This document shows positions 1-11,700 of a stretch of 64,000 nt of DNA, in pieces. A program made the translations under genes and the position numbers. Source of the DNA: Phascolarctos cinereus (lineage: Eukaryota > Chordata > Mammalia > Diprotodontia > Phascolarctidae); assembly GCF_002099425.1 (NCBI RefSeq), contig NW_018344001.1, forward strand, positions 3,198,001 through 3,262,000, in the 5' to 3' direction. How positions within the stretch are numbered: the stretch's first letter is position 1; the number at the start of each line of letters is the position of its first letter. The notes under the pieces were generated by a model, which worked only from the letters and a program-made list of their open reading frames with translations, did no database searches and was not told the origin of the DNA.

Positions 1-83
1 TTATTTTTTCAGAAAGGGCAAACAACACTGATATTGACACTTGTTTTGTGGTTTTTATCTGCTTGAGATTTTCTTTTTTTAAA

Positions 84-283
84 GCGATATTTTATTGTTT
101 TCCCCAATTATATGTTAAAAAATAACATTCCTTTTTTTTTAATTTTGAGGTCCAAATTCTCATGCTCCCTCCCCACCCTGAGATGGTAAGCAATTTGATA
201 TAGGTTACACATATGCTACCATGCAAAATGTATTTCCTTATTAGTTATGTTGTGAAAGAAAACACAGAAACCTCCCCCACACA
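84..283 (-). repeat. L1 3'-UTR remnant (old marsupial L1)
   Basis: Pyrimidine-rich text with a CCCCAATTATATGTTAAAAA-like start, a CTCCCTCCCCACCCTGAGA stretch and a GTAAGCAATTTGATATAGGTT stretch. The same order of blocks recurs near 40,690-40,870 and 59,478-59,635, where it is the antisense 3' end of L1. It is read here as a 5'-truncated, old minus-strand L1 tail. Family assignment rests on these internal matches. Confidence 0.6.
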
Positions 284-415
284 CCTGAGTAAGATTTTCT
301 TAATGTTAATGATAAAGGGAAACAACAGTGTTGGTAATTTCATATATTGAGAGCCTCTTAGAAGTTCGGAAATGGGTGGAGGAAGGGGGTGGACTCTGGT
401 GTGGGTGATCTAACC

Positions 416-545
416 AGACCCAAACTCTGAGAAGAATCCTCACCTCAATATCCCTGATAAGTGATCACCGATCTCTTGCTGGAATATGTCCTGTGATGTG
501 GGGCTCATTACTTCCAGAACCTGGCCCACTTTTAAAGAGCTTCGA
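416..545 (-). repeat. CR1/L3-like LINE fragment
   Basis: The antisense CR1/L3 3' region is recognisable as 'gtgatcaccgatctcttgct', then 'ggggctcattacttccagaa', then a weak 'cccacttttaaagagc'. It is old and diverged. The surrounding 546-1,230 stretch is AT-rich and holds nothing I can name. Confidence 0.45.
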
Positions 546-1230
546 TTCTCAGCAAACATACCCCTTTCTTAAATCTGAATTGGACTCTGGGGCACAAACC
601 CAGATCCCCATTGATCCCAGGTCAGCCCTATGCTCCTGTGTCTGTATCTGCCTAATTCCTCCTCTCCCCTCGCCTTCTAAAATTCTTTATTGTCTCTTCT
701 GATTTTTTTTATCATTGTCATTTACCAAAATATATTTTCTTTCTTTGAATCCTACCTTGTAACAAAGAAAAAATAATTATGTAAAACCAATTGTATGCAA
801 CCTTCTGTGCTCATAGACCCTCACCTCTGCAGAAAGCTTTTGGGTTTTGTTTTTTGCCTCTTTGAGAGTCCAGAAAAGTTTTTTCATGTTTCTCCATTTT
901 TTCTTATATGTTACTCCTTATGGTACAACAATATAGTATTGTATCTGTATACTAGAATTTGTTGTCATTATCCAATCAATGGAAACTCACCTTACTTCCA
1001 TTTCTTTTTTTTTTCTAGTAAAATAGTGTTTCTTTAAATAGTTTAATGTGTTTTTTTTTTTGGTCTGTTATCTCTTTGGTGATGCATATTCAGTATTGCG
1101 ATCCTTAGATTAAAGGTAAGGGACAATTTAGTTTTCATGTATGATTTCAAATTGTTTCCCAGAACCATAGGACTAATTCTCAGTTCCTTCAAGGGTATTT
1201 GTATATCCACCTTCCATTTTGGATGGACCT
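546..1230. other. Unassigned AT-rich stretch
   Basis: No repeat family, gene or RNA signature was recognised. Short open frames here are low-complexity (Phe/Ile/Tyr-rich) with no recognisable domain and are taken as chance. It contains several T-runs of 8-11 bases. Confidence 0.5.
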
Positions 1231-1236
1231 TGGTGT

Positions 1237-1495
1237 CATTTGGGGTAGCTTGATGGCACAGTACATAGAATGCCAGCCCTGGAGTTAGGAAGACTCATCT
1301 TCCTGAGTTCAAATCTAGCCTCAGACACTTCCTGCTGTGTGATCCTGGGCAAGTCACTTAACTCCTATTTGCCTCAATTTTCTTATCTGTAAAGTGAGCT
1401 GGAGAAGGAAATAGAAAACCATTCCAGCATCTTTGAGAAGAAAACCCTGAATGGGGTCACAAAGAGCTGGACATGACTGAAATGACTGAACAGCA
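1237..1495 (+). repeat. Mar1-type CORE-SINE with RTE/BovB-like tail
   Basis: The order is a tRNA-like head (GGGGTAGCTTGATGGCACAG), the 'gagttcaaatctagcctcag' box-B-like part, the core 'gtgatcctgggcaagtcact', then a tail ending in 'ggtcacaaagagctggacat' and 'gactgaaatgactgaacag'. That tail resembles the 3' end of RTE/BovB LINEs, which are the known mobilisers of the marsupial Mar1 group. It appears full length and moderately diverged. Confidence 0.8.
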
Positions 1496-1559
1496 GTTGG
1501 TGGCCATCTCGTCCAAAGGGTCAAAAGGGTATCTGAGCAACGATTTCTCATACCATATA

Positions 1560-1690
1560 CCCAACAAGAGGTCCTCCAGCCTCAGCCTGAAGACCTCCAG
1601 TGAAGGGAAAGCCTCTGCCTTCTAAAGTAGCTGGTCTTTTGGCCAACTTTAATCATTAGCCAGGTTTTCCTTACATCTGCCCATTTATTG
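1560..1690 (-). repeat. CR1/L3-like LINE fragment
   Basis: The text 'cctccagcctcagcctgaag acctccagtgaagggaaagc' followed by 'aggttttccttacatctg' is the usual antisense 3' portion of mammalian CR1/L3. It is short and diverged. Confidence 0.55.
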
Positions 1691-2188
1691 TGAGGAAAGA
1701 CATGTGTAAATGCCTAAAGCTCTATATAATGTGAGCCATTATGATAATGCTTACTTTTGAGCTTTTAATGGCAAAGGGAACTCCCAGATGAGGAAGTCCC
1801 TTCATCAATGCAGAAGGTCATCTCCCCTCCAATTTAAGAGTGGTAGAGAGTGGCCTTGGGGCACTGGGAGATCAAGTACTCTGCCCTGGGTCACACTACA
1901 GGACAGGTCAGATGTGGGACTCAAAGTCCATCTTCCCGATTCTGGGGCTGGCTCCTTATCCAATATTGAAACATTTTTTCATAAGCAGTTATAATTTTTT
2001 TTAAAATAACATTTATTATTCCATCCTTTGTTTAGGTTTTGCTGAGCAGAAGAAGGTAAGATTTTAATCTTTTTTTTCTTGTCTTTGTTATCTTAGATAA
2101 AACGGAACCAAAACAAACCAACCTTCTGTTGCAGACAGACTGCAGGCTGCTACACAAACCAGGCAACTCACCAGATTTAAAACTGGAA

Positions 2189-2320
2189 GAGATTTTGGAA
2201 ACCAATGAATCTAGCCTCCTCATTTAGCGGTTAGGGAAACTGAGACCCAGGGAGATTAAGTCATTTGACCAAGTGGCAGAGTTGGGATTTGAACCCCGGT
2301 CCAATTAATCCATTGCTAGT
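2189..2320 (-). repeat. MIR-like SINE fragment
   Basis: Antisense core-SINE text: 'agggaaactgagacccaggg', 'agattaagtcatttgacc' and 'ttgggatttgaacccc'. It is old, with no clear ends. Confidence 0.65.
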
Positions 2321-2336
2321 TGTTCTGTACAATGAA

Positions 2337-2560
2337 ACATAGACTCACAGGATTGGAGGGTTAGAAGGAAGCTCCATAAACATCAGAATCATCCCCTACC
2401 CAAAGGAATCCCCACTATGGTGTGTCTGAAGAGTGGCCCTCCAGTCTCTGCTTCCAACCTCAATGGACAGGGAGCCCACCACCTCTTGAGGTAAGACTTT
2501 CCACTTTGGGGCAGATCCTCCAAACCAGAGATGATGCACACTTGGCAGAAAGCAGCACTC
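2337..2560 (-). repeat. CR1/L3-like LINE fragment
   Basis: Antisense CR1/L3 3' region: 'actcacaggattggagggtt', then 'ccagtctctgcttccaacct', then 'gggagcccaccacctcttga'. This is one of several diverged copies in the window. Confidence 0.55.
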
Positions 2561-2689
2561 GTTTGTGGTAATAAGGCTCTTCTGTCTCAATAAGTTACTA
2601 TAAAGAGAGTCTCTGAGGGATAAGTAATAAAGGATATTAAGGAATAACACCCTGGCTGAATGGAAGCAATCTGGACCATAATTCAATTC

Positions 2690-2735
2690 CATTCAATAAA
2701 TGTTTGTTGAGCATTTACTGTGTACCAAGTCCTTA
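2690..2735 (-). repeat. L2 3'-end fragment
   Basis: The text 'aataaatgtttgttgagcat ttactgtgtaccaagtcc' is the antisense of the L2 3' terminus. It is very short. Confidence 0.45.
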
Positions 2736-2752
2736 AATCAGAACAGAGAGGT

Positions 2753-2755
<3 letters not shown>

Positions 2756-2791
<36 letters not shown>
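2756..2791. repeat. (TG)n microsatellite
   Basis: About 17 uninterrupted TG units, directly abutting the next SINE's tail end. Confidence 0.95.
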
Positions 2792-2792
<1 letters not shown>

Positions 2793-3053
2793 ACTGTGTT
2801 GTTTTCAGCTGTTTCACTTCTGCCTGACTCTCCATGGCCCATTTGGGGTTTTCCTGGCAAAGATACTGGAGTGGTTTGACTTTTTTTTTCTCCAGCTCAG
2901 TTGACAGATGAGGAAACTGAGGCAACCAGGGTTTAGTGACTTGCTCAGGATCACACTGCTAGTAAGTGAATGAGACCAGATTTGAATTCAGGAAGATGAA
3001 TCTTCACGACTCCAGGCTGTGTACTCTATCCACTGAGCCACCTAGCTGCCCAC
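2793..3053 (-). repeat. Mar1-type CORE-SINE with RTE/BovB-like tail
   Basis: Antisense copy of the same family as 1,237-1,495. The RTE-like tail is on the left ('ggcaaagatactggagtggt'), then 'agatgaggaaactgaggcaa', then the head ending 'gagccacctagctgccc'. The flanks share roughly 'tgagactgtgt' and 'cgtgactgtgt', which may be its TSD. Confidence 0.8.
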
Positions 3054-3519
3054 GTGACTGTGTGTATTGATTTAATATAATTGGTTTTCTTTGTAATTCT
3101 ATGTATTTCAGTTTTTATATTTAAAAATATGATTCTGATAAGGGCTTCACTAGATGGCCAAAGGGGACCATGACATATACAAAAAAAGTTGAGTGTCCCT
3201 ACATGTATTCAGATGTTGCATCCAAAGGGAAGAGATCCCAAAGAGGAATTGGTAGAATATAACAGATGGGCATTGATATAACCCAAATGCCAAGTAAGCA
3301 TCTTGAACAGTGAGGTGAGAAAACTCCCTTAACAGACTACCCCTCCCTTGCCCCACTGGCCTCATCCCACCTAAGCACTCCATCTGCAAGAAGATCAGAG
3401 CAGCCATGTACTAAAGTCTTCAAAGAGGATGATCTAGGCAACAAAACCAGGAACTGGAGTCAGTGAGAAGAGGCCTTCAGAAAGTAGAGATCATCCGTCA
3501 GACTCTAGAGACCTTTTAG

Positions 3520-3760
3520 TCCAATCAATTGACCAATCCACAAGCATTACGAAGCTCCTACTATGTTCCAGTCACTTTGCTAGGGATTGAGAATACAAAT
3601 ACAATAAATGAATCACTTCCTACTCACGATGACAGATGAAAATGCTGAGCTCCAGAAAAGTTAAATGATGCACCCAAGGTCATACAGGTGACAGAGCTGT
3701 GATTTGAACCCAGGTCAGCAGATTCTCAAAACAGTGCCCTTTCCTCCACACCACAGTGAA
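3520..3760 (-). repeat. L2 3' end followed by MIR-like fragment
   Basis: The text 'cctactatgttccagtcact ttgctagggattgagaatac' is an antisense L2 3' end. It is followed by antisense MIR text ('aaggtcatacaggtgacaga', 'gctgtgatttgaacccaggt'). Confidence 0.55.
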
Positions 3761-3929
3761 TCAGCACGAGCAGAGCTCAAGACCGGATTCTACTGCTGCC
3801 AGTAAGAAAGTAGATCTAGGCTTCCATAAAAGGTGGGAAGTTCTACTTTTAAATGTTGGCCCCTTTGGAGGTGGTGCACACTTGGAGAACCTCCAGGCTT
3901 GCTAATCAGAACCAGGATTCCATAACTTC

Positions 3930-4115
3930 TCAATCCATAGGCTCACTGATTGAGGATTGGAATGGACTTCAGATACCGTCTATACAAATTGCCTCAATTT
4001 ACAGATAAGCAAACTGACTTGCCAGAAGTCATATAGGTAATGTGTATAAGAAGCAGGATTTGAACTCAAGTCCTTTGACTCTGGAGAATCTTTCCATCAG
4101 GGCCAGATTCTTTTT
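3930..4115 (-). repeat. MIR-like SINE fragment
   Basis: Antisense MIR-like text: 'tttacagataagcaaactga' and 'aagcaggatttgaactcaag'. It is old and diverged. Confidence 0.5.
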
Positions 4116-4985
4116 TTTTTTTCATCGAGCAGCACACTCTTATCATGCCATATGCCTGGGTGAAGCTCCAATTATACTTTCCTTTAAAGGTTTAGACTCA
4201 TTCAGATGACAGAACTTTGGCAGGGAAGTGGGAGATATCTAAAGCTCAAAACATTCCCTAAAAATGGTTTCATTTCTTGGCATGATTAGTTTTCTGCAGT
4301 TTGTCTAAAGGTTTTCTGCTGACACCATTTCCCAAAACAGGTTTTTTTTTTTTTTCTATTCAGTATCACACAGAGGCTTACAGGATAAAGAATGGTGGCT
4401 TATGCCCTTCTTAGAGAAAAAAAAATGCTTGAATACTTTGATGTTCTATTTTTCCCTCAAAGGAGGCAATCTTGGCAAGATGTGTGCAAAGCTGTGGTCA
4501 GAAAGGGGAATCAAAAAGACTGATTGATGTTAGTTTGCCTGCATGGTTTATCTGATTCTTTAATCTCAGCCTGCATGGTCCTCATTCTATCCTTTCTTGT
4601 CAAAAATGTGAAAGGTAGTCAGAGATGTCTGTTCATCTCCCCATGGCTCTTTTCTGGCAGAGAAATGAAATGCTCCATCTTTTCCTGTTTTGGTCATCTT
4701 GTCTGGATCACCCTTCTACCTTTTCAAGGCCAGCATCAGCTTTGGAAGAGCTGGGATACTGCTGTAGTCACTCTCTCCACCATGCAAAGCGTATTCCTGT
4801 CACATCTCTTTAGATGGTTTCATAAGGTATGGTGACCCAAAAGTCTATCACCTTGTGTATAATGCATTAGACATGATCTCCAAACACTGGGAGTTTGGTC
4901 TTTGGATTATCGTTATTGCCATGGTATGTGTGGGGTTTTCAGGGAAGACTGGTACTTCTGGTGTGAAGGCTTGCTGAGCTCTTTC
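4116..4985. other. Unassigned stretch between repeats
   Basis: Mostly sequence I cannot assign, starting after a T-run. It might be the distal part of the minus-strand repeat at 4,990-5,465, because no boundary is visible between them. An open frame of 103 codons at 4,524-4,835 has no recognisable domain and overlaps a second one, so it is treated as chance. Confidence 0.35.
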
Positions 4986-4989
4986 AGGG

Positions 4990-5465
4990 CTGCTCACCTA
5001 CCTTTGCTGTCCACCTGATGCACACAACTCTAACTTCTGGCTTCAAGAAGCTGTAGCATATGCAGTGGCTGTCCACTGGTAAACCATTTCAGTAGATAGT
5101 TGAGTGTAACTGACAGGTCTCAAACCATCCGTGAATTAAGAGAATGTCTCCGCTAAGCATATGAAGACTTCCTGTGGAGGAATGGGTGGATGAGAACAAT
5201 TTGTTCCAATGTTCACTAAGGTGGCTGAAGCAGGTTCTGTGGAACACTTAGAGCTTGGTCAGACGTTGAAGATGCCGTGATCATCCACTGCATCCGAGGC
5301 CACGGCCAATCATTCTGACTTTTGTCTTGCCACTAGACTTCAATGACTCTGGAAGATACAATGAGGCTTTGTGAAGCTCTGCCTCACATAAATGCAATTC
5401 ATGTGCAAGTCAAGACCACACCATGACCCCATTGGTCCTCTTTGAATCTAAGGATGAACAACATT
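4990..5465 (-). repeat. Marsupial interspersed repeat, class not resolved
   Basis: On the minus strand it starts 'tgttgttcatcctt', then 'caaagaggaccaatg', and continues through 'cttgacttgcacatgaatt', 'agtggcaagacaaaagtcag' and 'tctgaccaagctctaagtgt'. The first roughly 35 bases reappear on the plus strand at 18,274-18,320, so it is interspersed. I recognise the sequence type as a common marsupial repeat but cannot assign its class. Confidence 0.5.
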
Positions 5466-5574
5466 ACCCAGCCAAGAGTCAAAACCCTTTTAGCCTGGCA
5501 AGATTTGCCACGGATCAGAGGCCACTGCCATATTCTCACAACCCCAGAGTCATCTCCATGAGTCATTCTAAGAG

Positions 5575-5822
5575 GCCTATAATAGAAGAAGCTTCACCAA
5601 TATGTTCACTTTATAGTATTGTAACTTTAGGCCCTCAAAGGACCCTGGAGACAATCCAGTCCAGCTTCCTAATTGTAAAGATGAGAAAAACTGAAGCACA
5701 GGCCGATTGGATGACTTGGCCATTGTCCCACAGCTGTCAGTATCAGAGGTGGGATTCATGCAGAGGGCTTCCTAATTTCAAATGCAATACTCCATCCACT
5801 AGGTCACACTGCCTTTCATATT
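5575..5822 (-). repeat. MIR-like SINE fragment
   Basis: Antisense text: 'gtccagcttcctaattgtaa agatgagaaaaactgaagca', 'ggtgggattcatgcagag', then 'catccactaggtcacactgc'. It overlaps the open frame at 5,423-5,833, which is therefore not a gene. Confidence 0.6.
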
Positions 5823-6360
5823 TTTTCCCATGATGAGCTGCCATTCTCTTTTCCCTTTTTCATCCTGTGATTTGGTCCAAGGGGCATCTTGATGTTTCCT
5901 CTGTTTTCTTATGCCTTTCTACAGCAAATGTTTTCTGGGATTAGAGTATTCTGTTTTTCTTTCAGTCAATATAGTCTTGAAATCTGAATGTGGAATGGTA
6001 TAAAACAGAGTGTTTCAAATATTAAGTTTTCATTTTACTGTTGTTTGGTCTCCAGTGCTTTTTTTATTAAAAAAAATCAACATCAAAAGTATTTTTATTC
6101 TAAATATTCTTATGAGCATTTGCACAAAAGGAAGCTTTTAAGAACTGTATTCTATAGTTTAGATCCCCAAAAGCCTGTTCCATGTCTGAACTAAAAATAA
6201 CAACAAAATAACAACTAAGTGGAAACATATTCTATTATTTGAAGAACCTGTGACACTACCTAGGAATTAATTGTTAACAATTAATATTGTAGGAATCATG
6301 AGCACGTCATGATTTTTTTTTCATTTCAGACATTACCTTAAATAGATCTGGTTTCATGAA
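5823..6360. other. Unassigned AT-rich stretch
   Basis: No repeat family, gene or RNA recognised. It contains A/T runs and a local 'ttaattgttaacaattaat' inverted repeat around 6,267-6,285. Confidence 0.4.
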
Positions 6361-6364
6361 AGGT

Positions 6365-6450
6365 TTGTAAGAATCATGGGATTACAGAATTAGAGATTTG
6401 GAAGGCATCTCAGTGATCATGTAATCTAATACATATAAAAAAGAGCTAGC
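6365..6450 (-). repeat. CR1/L3-like LINE 3'-end fragment
   Basis: Antisense 3' terminal text: 'acagaattagagatttggaa' and 'ggcatctcagtgatcatgta'. It is short. Confidence 0.4.
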
Positions 6451-6884
6451 CCCCTCTATGTCATATCTGATCATGAGAACTCAGTTTATCTTAAAGATCT
6501 CTAAGAAGTGAAGAGAGAGGCATTTGTGGAATTAATAAATGCATTGAGCGAATAATCGAATTACCCTTCGACTGCTAATAAACTTCCTTGCTTGTATTCA
6601 TGCTTATTCTTGTCATATTTATTCATTTCTTTAAACGTGTCGTCTCCTCAAACAAATAAGCAGCAAAATCTACTTAAGAAGAGGGATGTTTTCAGTCTTT
6701 GTATTTACATCAGTAATGCCTAGAACACAGCGCATGACATGAAAAAGATGAATACGGGGAAGTATGGAAAGACGTATAAACTGGCAAAAGTGAAATAAGC
6801 CAATCTATGTACTATAAGTGGTTTTCTTGCACCCACTCATTCCAATGCACATACATTTCTTGGATCTGTTCATTTCACACACAT

Positions 6885-6975
6885 GTGTAAACACATATAC
6901 GTGTGTATATATACATATCCATACATATACATGTATGTATATATACACATACATACATATATGCACATACACAAG
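6885..6975. repeat. (TATACA)/(CATA) simple repeat
   Basis: Imperfect alternating TATACA, CATA and TATG units. The open frame through it is low-complexity Tyr/Ile/His and is not a gene. Confidence 0.85.
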
Positions 6976-7099
6976 ACATAAAGGGATGGAGCATTTGGAT
7001 GAAACTCCAACTGACCTGAAGAAAAAGGAAATTATTTCCCCAGAAATAATTTTAAATAGATATTGAGGCTGTTAAAATTAAATTTCCCATTGTGAGGGG

Positions 7100-10000
7100 A
7101 GAATGAGATAGCTTTGAGGTTCAGCCCTTGAGGCATCCATAATCAAAGGGGGAAGAGTAAGAAAATGAGCAATAGCAGACTATAAAGGGGAAAAACTATA
7201 TTTACAAAGATCTAAGAGGAAAAAATGATTGCAGTTAAAAACTTTGGCACAAACATATAAAACAACAGGCAAAATATGGATAATAGGAAGATGACCTACA
7301 GGCCATCTAAATAAACATCTAAGCATCTTTGAATAAACATTAAAAGACAAAGGCAAATTGATCACCGCTTGGTGAGGCCAGGGACCCTGTGGATTCCCAG
7401 AGGACAATAGAGCCAAAGCAAGATATTCCCAAAGGCATCAAGAGAGAAATAAGAATTGTGAAAGCAGCATTTATGGCTTGCCTAGCAGAAATAATTGTCA
7501 GAATAGAAATACTTGAATCCATGGTGATGAATGTCTCCAAAGAAATAGAGGAGAGAATAAGTGATTTGGAATGCCAAAACACAGAAGTGAAGGATAGTCT
7601 GGAAGGAGCACAGAAAAAGAAAAATAAAAACAAGCAATAATGCTAAAAGAACACAGGATCTTTATGCAAGCAAAAAATACTGATCTTGAAGAAAGAATGT
7701 GTAGGCATAATTGAAGGACAACAAGTTTCCCTGAAGAACACAGAATGTCAGAAAACCTAAGCACCATAATGCAAGAGATAGTACCAGAAAGTTACCCAGA
7801 ACTTCTGAGCACAGACAACTAAGTGCTAATGAAAATAATTCATAGATTACCTTCCCCAAAAGGGACAAGGACCCTCTGGGCTAACTCTAACACCCATAGT
7901 GGTTAAATTTAACAATTGCAGTGCCAAAAAACAAATTTAGTAAGCAACCAAAATGAAGATCTTCATATATTAAGGAAAGGAAATTTAAATAACTCAAAAC
8001 TTTTCCATAATCAAAAGAAAACACAAAAAGAAAAGAATAATGTGTATTGAAAAGCAAAGGTGTTCAGGCTGTATTCCAAAATACAAAGCAAACCTAACCT
8101 AATCATCATCAACAACAAAAAAAGAGTCAAATAAAAGACATTTGAAGTATTCTTAACACCTCACAAAAATGAATAGTTTATTTGATTTGTAAACACCCCA
8201 GAAAACAGAATCATATGAAAAGTAAGCAAAAAAAGCAAATATAAGGCACAAGCAATGAAATAAATTAACGATGGCGGGGGGGGGGAAGAAAAGGCAATTA
8301 TAGGGTTAAAACAACATCAATAACATAGATAATGGAATAACAGAGGGATCATTAAGATATTTCTTTCTAAAAGTACACAGAGCCAAAGACCAAAGACTGT
8401 CTTAAATTAAAAAAAAATGATTGGAACAGGTCTGAAATAACACCACAAATCTCATATCATCCCGCCTACAGGCAAGTCAATATTGTTTATGAGACTACAT
8501 TGAAGAATAGGAGGTTCATAAAAGTGGAAAGGAAGAAAGAATAGTTCTCTATTCTTGTACATATTGTATATATGCCTCATATTCCATGTCTGTATTCTAT
8601 ATACTCTATAGAGCATTATTCTATATACTCCTATGCAGTGACAATATTAGTCAAGTCAATGGTAAAGAATGAGGGAAGATAACTTGTGTATTCTCTCAAG
8701 AAGAAGGTATGAGGGGTGAGACAGCAAAAGATGGAGTTGAAACAAGGGAAGAGAAAAGAGGAAATATTCATTGAGTGGTGGGAGAGAAATATGGTGATCT
8801 TAAACGGGTACAGTAAGGTGGGATTTATTGCTTCGAGGGAAAGCTACTTCTGAGAAATTGTTCAGTCATTTCAGTCATGTCCAACTCTCTGTGAGCCCAT
8901 TTGGAGTTTTCCCGACAAAGATACTGGAATGATTTGCCATTTCCTTCTCCAGTTCATTTTACAGATGAGGAAAGTGAGAAAATAGGGTTAAGTAACTTGC
9001 CTAGAGTCACACAGCTAATAAGTGTCTGAGGCCAGATTTGAACTCACAAGGATGAGTCTTCTTGACTCCAGGCACGCACTCGATGCACTATGGCGCCACC
9101 TAGCTTCCCTTCTGAGAGTGCTTCTAGGAAGAGCATCCCGCATAAGAAAAGGAGAATAAGAGCTCCTTGGCACAACCATTCAGAATGATGAGAGGGTATG
9201 AATTTGGAAAGGCAAGTTCATAGTAAATTGGAGAAAATCATCATGAGGAGAGCAGGTGGTGGTAATGAACTGTACAACCAGGGACACAGGAAAACTCTTA
9301 TCATGGGGCAATGTTTCTATTTCTTCCGTCTCCTGGAATATTAATGCTTCTAAAAATGAAACAAACCAAGAAAAAGAGGGGAGAGAGCAAGATTTGCAAG
9401 GAAATTAAGTAGAAACTATTTAGAGAAGGGAACTCAAAATAGGTACCTTATAAATTTTAGTTCCATGAGAAATAAAGAAATGAAAAAGAATAAAGTATAA
9501 GGATTATAAATCAAAATATAAATCTAGAATAGACAGACAGGGGAAAGAATTAATCAACAAAATGGAGGAAAAATCCATTTATAAAAATGGTTTGGAAACA
9601 TTAAATACAAACCTAACAAAATAAATTGAAGGGGAAGAGAAAAAAGAGACTTTATTGACCTACTTAACTGAAAAAAAAGAAGGAAAAAATGAAATAACTA
9701 GATAAAAGAAAGAAAGAAAAAAATAAGCTGAAGTCCAAAACTAGGGAAAGGGCTGACATATGAGATTGGGTGGGCATTAAAGGTTTGAGAAGAGAGCTTG
9801 TATATGAAGAGAGCTGTCTCAAAATTAAGCAAAACAAACATATAAACAAGACAAAGGATATTTATAGAGGTAGAGAAACAACAACAACAAATCTTAATTC
9901 AGAAAAGAAAAACAATATTGGGGAAAAGGGAGAAAAATATAAACTCAGTTCTCACAATTTTAAATGTGAATAGGTTGAATAATCCAATAAAATGAAGTTA

Positions 10001-10614
10001 CATGTTGGAAAAACAAAAACAAAAAATTGGACTCATGCTCACAAGTAAAAGAAATAAAAGCAAAAACATAGATAAAGTAGAGATTATGTTCTGAGTGAAT
10101 TCTAAAAAAGCTGGAGTTGCAATTATGCTATTGGACAAAACAAAAATAATTATTCACCATATAAAAAGATAATTAATGAGGTGCCATTATGGCATTACTA
10201 TATTAGAATGTTACTCTAATGTAAAAAAAAATATGTATGTGAAGAGTACAGAGAGGCATGGAAAGCTTTATATGATCAGAAGAAAAGTGAAGAAAGAAGA
10301 GCCAGGACAAAATTCACACAATGATAACAATATAGATGTAAAGAACAGCCGTAAAATGACCAAATAAGGAATATTTCAAAATTCCAAAGAACAGGTGTGG
10401 CTCCAAGGAAGAACTCCGAGAAGATACTTCAGCTTTCAGCTCACTCCTTTATACAGGTAGGTGGTTTATAGATGTGATTTTATACACTGGTCCTTTTTGC
10501 TAAGTTGTTGGTCTCTTTCTCTTTTTCTTTTTCTAAGAGGGAAAGGGTAAAGGAAGGAATTTAGGTGACATAAAAACAAAATGTATCAAAATAAAATTCC
10601 ATTAAAAAAAAAAG
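7100..10614 (+). mobile_element. Old L1-derived element, half-L1-like (ORF1 remains + ORF2 stub)
   Basis: An A-rich plus-strand LINE relic. Around 7,389-7,640 a coiled-coil frame reads EIEERISDLE in L1 ORF1p style, and near 7,850-7,880 the text encodes HRIPSPKGTRTLWAN, a motif of the L1 ORF1p central region. At about 9,940-9,985 it encodes ITILNVNRLNNPIK, the start of an L1 ORF2 endonuclease. At about 10,108-10,160 it encodes KAGVAIMLLDKTKIIIH, the next endonuclease block. No reverse transcriptase follows: about 300 bases later the text becomes a 3' UTR ending in AATAAAATTCC and an A10 tract at 10,603-10,614. A SINE interrupts it at 8,856-9,109. No TSD was found, and the 5' boundary is uncertain. 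It is heavily decayed. Confidence 0.6.
8856..9109 (-). repeat. Mar1-type CORE-SINE with RTE/BovB-like tail, with TSD
   Basis: Tail first on the plus strand ('cagtcatttcagtcatgtcc', 'aagatactggaatgatttgc'), then core, then head ending 'ggcgccacctagcttccc'. It is bounded by an 8-bp TSD TTCTGAGA at 8,848-8,855 and 9,110-9,117. It lies inside the old L1-derived element, so it is younger than that element. Confidence 0.85.
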
Positions 10615-10689
10615 AAATGTGATCTATATGGAATAATGTCATGCAGGTCTTTTTTTTGTGTTTGTTTTATTATAGGTAAATGACTAAAT

Positions 10690-11250
10690 TGATTTCATTT
10701 TCTGCCTAAAGACAACAGGAGACATCCATTATGAACTCCTTTATTTGACATTTAAACCCCTTCATAATCTGACCCCTTCTTGACTCTCCAGTCATTTTAT
10801 ACATTATTCCTCTCCATTCATTTTGTGACATTTCAGCCCCACTATCCTAAATACTCTTTTAGACACATGCTATCCTATTTACCGTCTTCTAGTCTTCTAA
10901 TTGGCTGTCACTTATGCCTGGACTTCTGCTTCCTCAACTCAGCCTCTTGGAAGTCCCTGGCTTCCTTCAAGATTCAGCTCAATCATCACATTGCAGTCTT
11001 TCCAAGTTTTCCCCTATGCTTACACCTCTCCAACTGATATTTCCTACTTCTTTAATGTTATCTTGTATTTACTTCATATGTATTCTTTACATACTTACAT
11101 AGGTATATATTATCTGCCTCATTAGAATGTAAATTCTTTGAGGGAAGGGATTATTTTCACTTTTTTCTTTGTATTCTTGGTGCTAAGAATGTTGCTTGGC
11201 ACATACTAGGCACTTAATGAATGCTTTTGCACTCATGTCTCCCTTTGGGA
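10690..11250 (+). repeat. L2 LINE, 3' part of ORF2 and 3' UTR
   Basis: Sense L2. The frame at 10,914-11,102 reads 'LEVPGFLQDSAQSSHCSL', the usual L2 ORF2 C-terminal '...SFK.QL..H' region. The 3' UTR follows with 'atctgcctcattagaatgta', 'tgagggaagggattattttc', and the terminal 'ggcacatactaggcacttaa tgaatg'. Confidence 0.75.
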
Positions 11251-11575
11251 ATATTCTACAGCTTACTTGCCTACTTGTATCCAATATAGGTTACTCTATT
11301 GCCCTAACCAATTTCATTCCTCAATAATGTCTTTAAAACATTATAACCAAACTTCAGTGGAATCCTAGTGATATTCCATTACAATAGCATTCAAATGATC
11401 ACTTTGTTGTAACATTGTTCCTATGGAGCAAACTGCCCTGGTGATACTCTTTCATCCAGCCTTGTGTTTTCATGAAATAAATGAATGAATTTAGGTAGAT
11501 GCTGGCTTAAGGTATTAAGGCTAACTTTTAAATTTAAGTCAGCAAATGTTTATCAAATGCAAATTTGCTAAATGT
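11251..11575. other. Unassigned stretch
   Basis: No repeat family recognised. AT-rich text with several ATT/AAT blocks and no gene or RNA signature. Confidence 0.4.
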
Positions 11576-11584
11576 GTCCACCAA

Positions 11585-11700
11585 CCAATCAATGAACAAG
11601 CGTTTATTAATTACTTAGTATGCACTAGGCACTGTCTTAAACTCTGCAGATCAAAAAATAAGACAATCCCTAATCTCTAGGAATACTGGGAAGACAATAT
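11585..11700 (-). repeat. L2 3'-end fragment
   Basis: Antisense L2 terminus: 'aacaagcgtttattaattac', 'tagtatgcactaggcactgt', then 'caatccctaatctctagga'. It is followed by TATG-like simple repeat text to about 11,850. Confidence 0.6.

Noticed and set aside
5423-5833. 136-codon plus frame
   Set aside because: It runs through an unassigned repeat and then an antisense MIR, with no domain.
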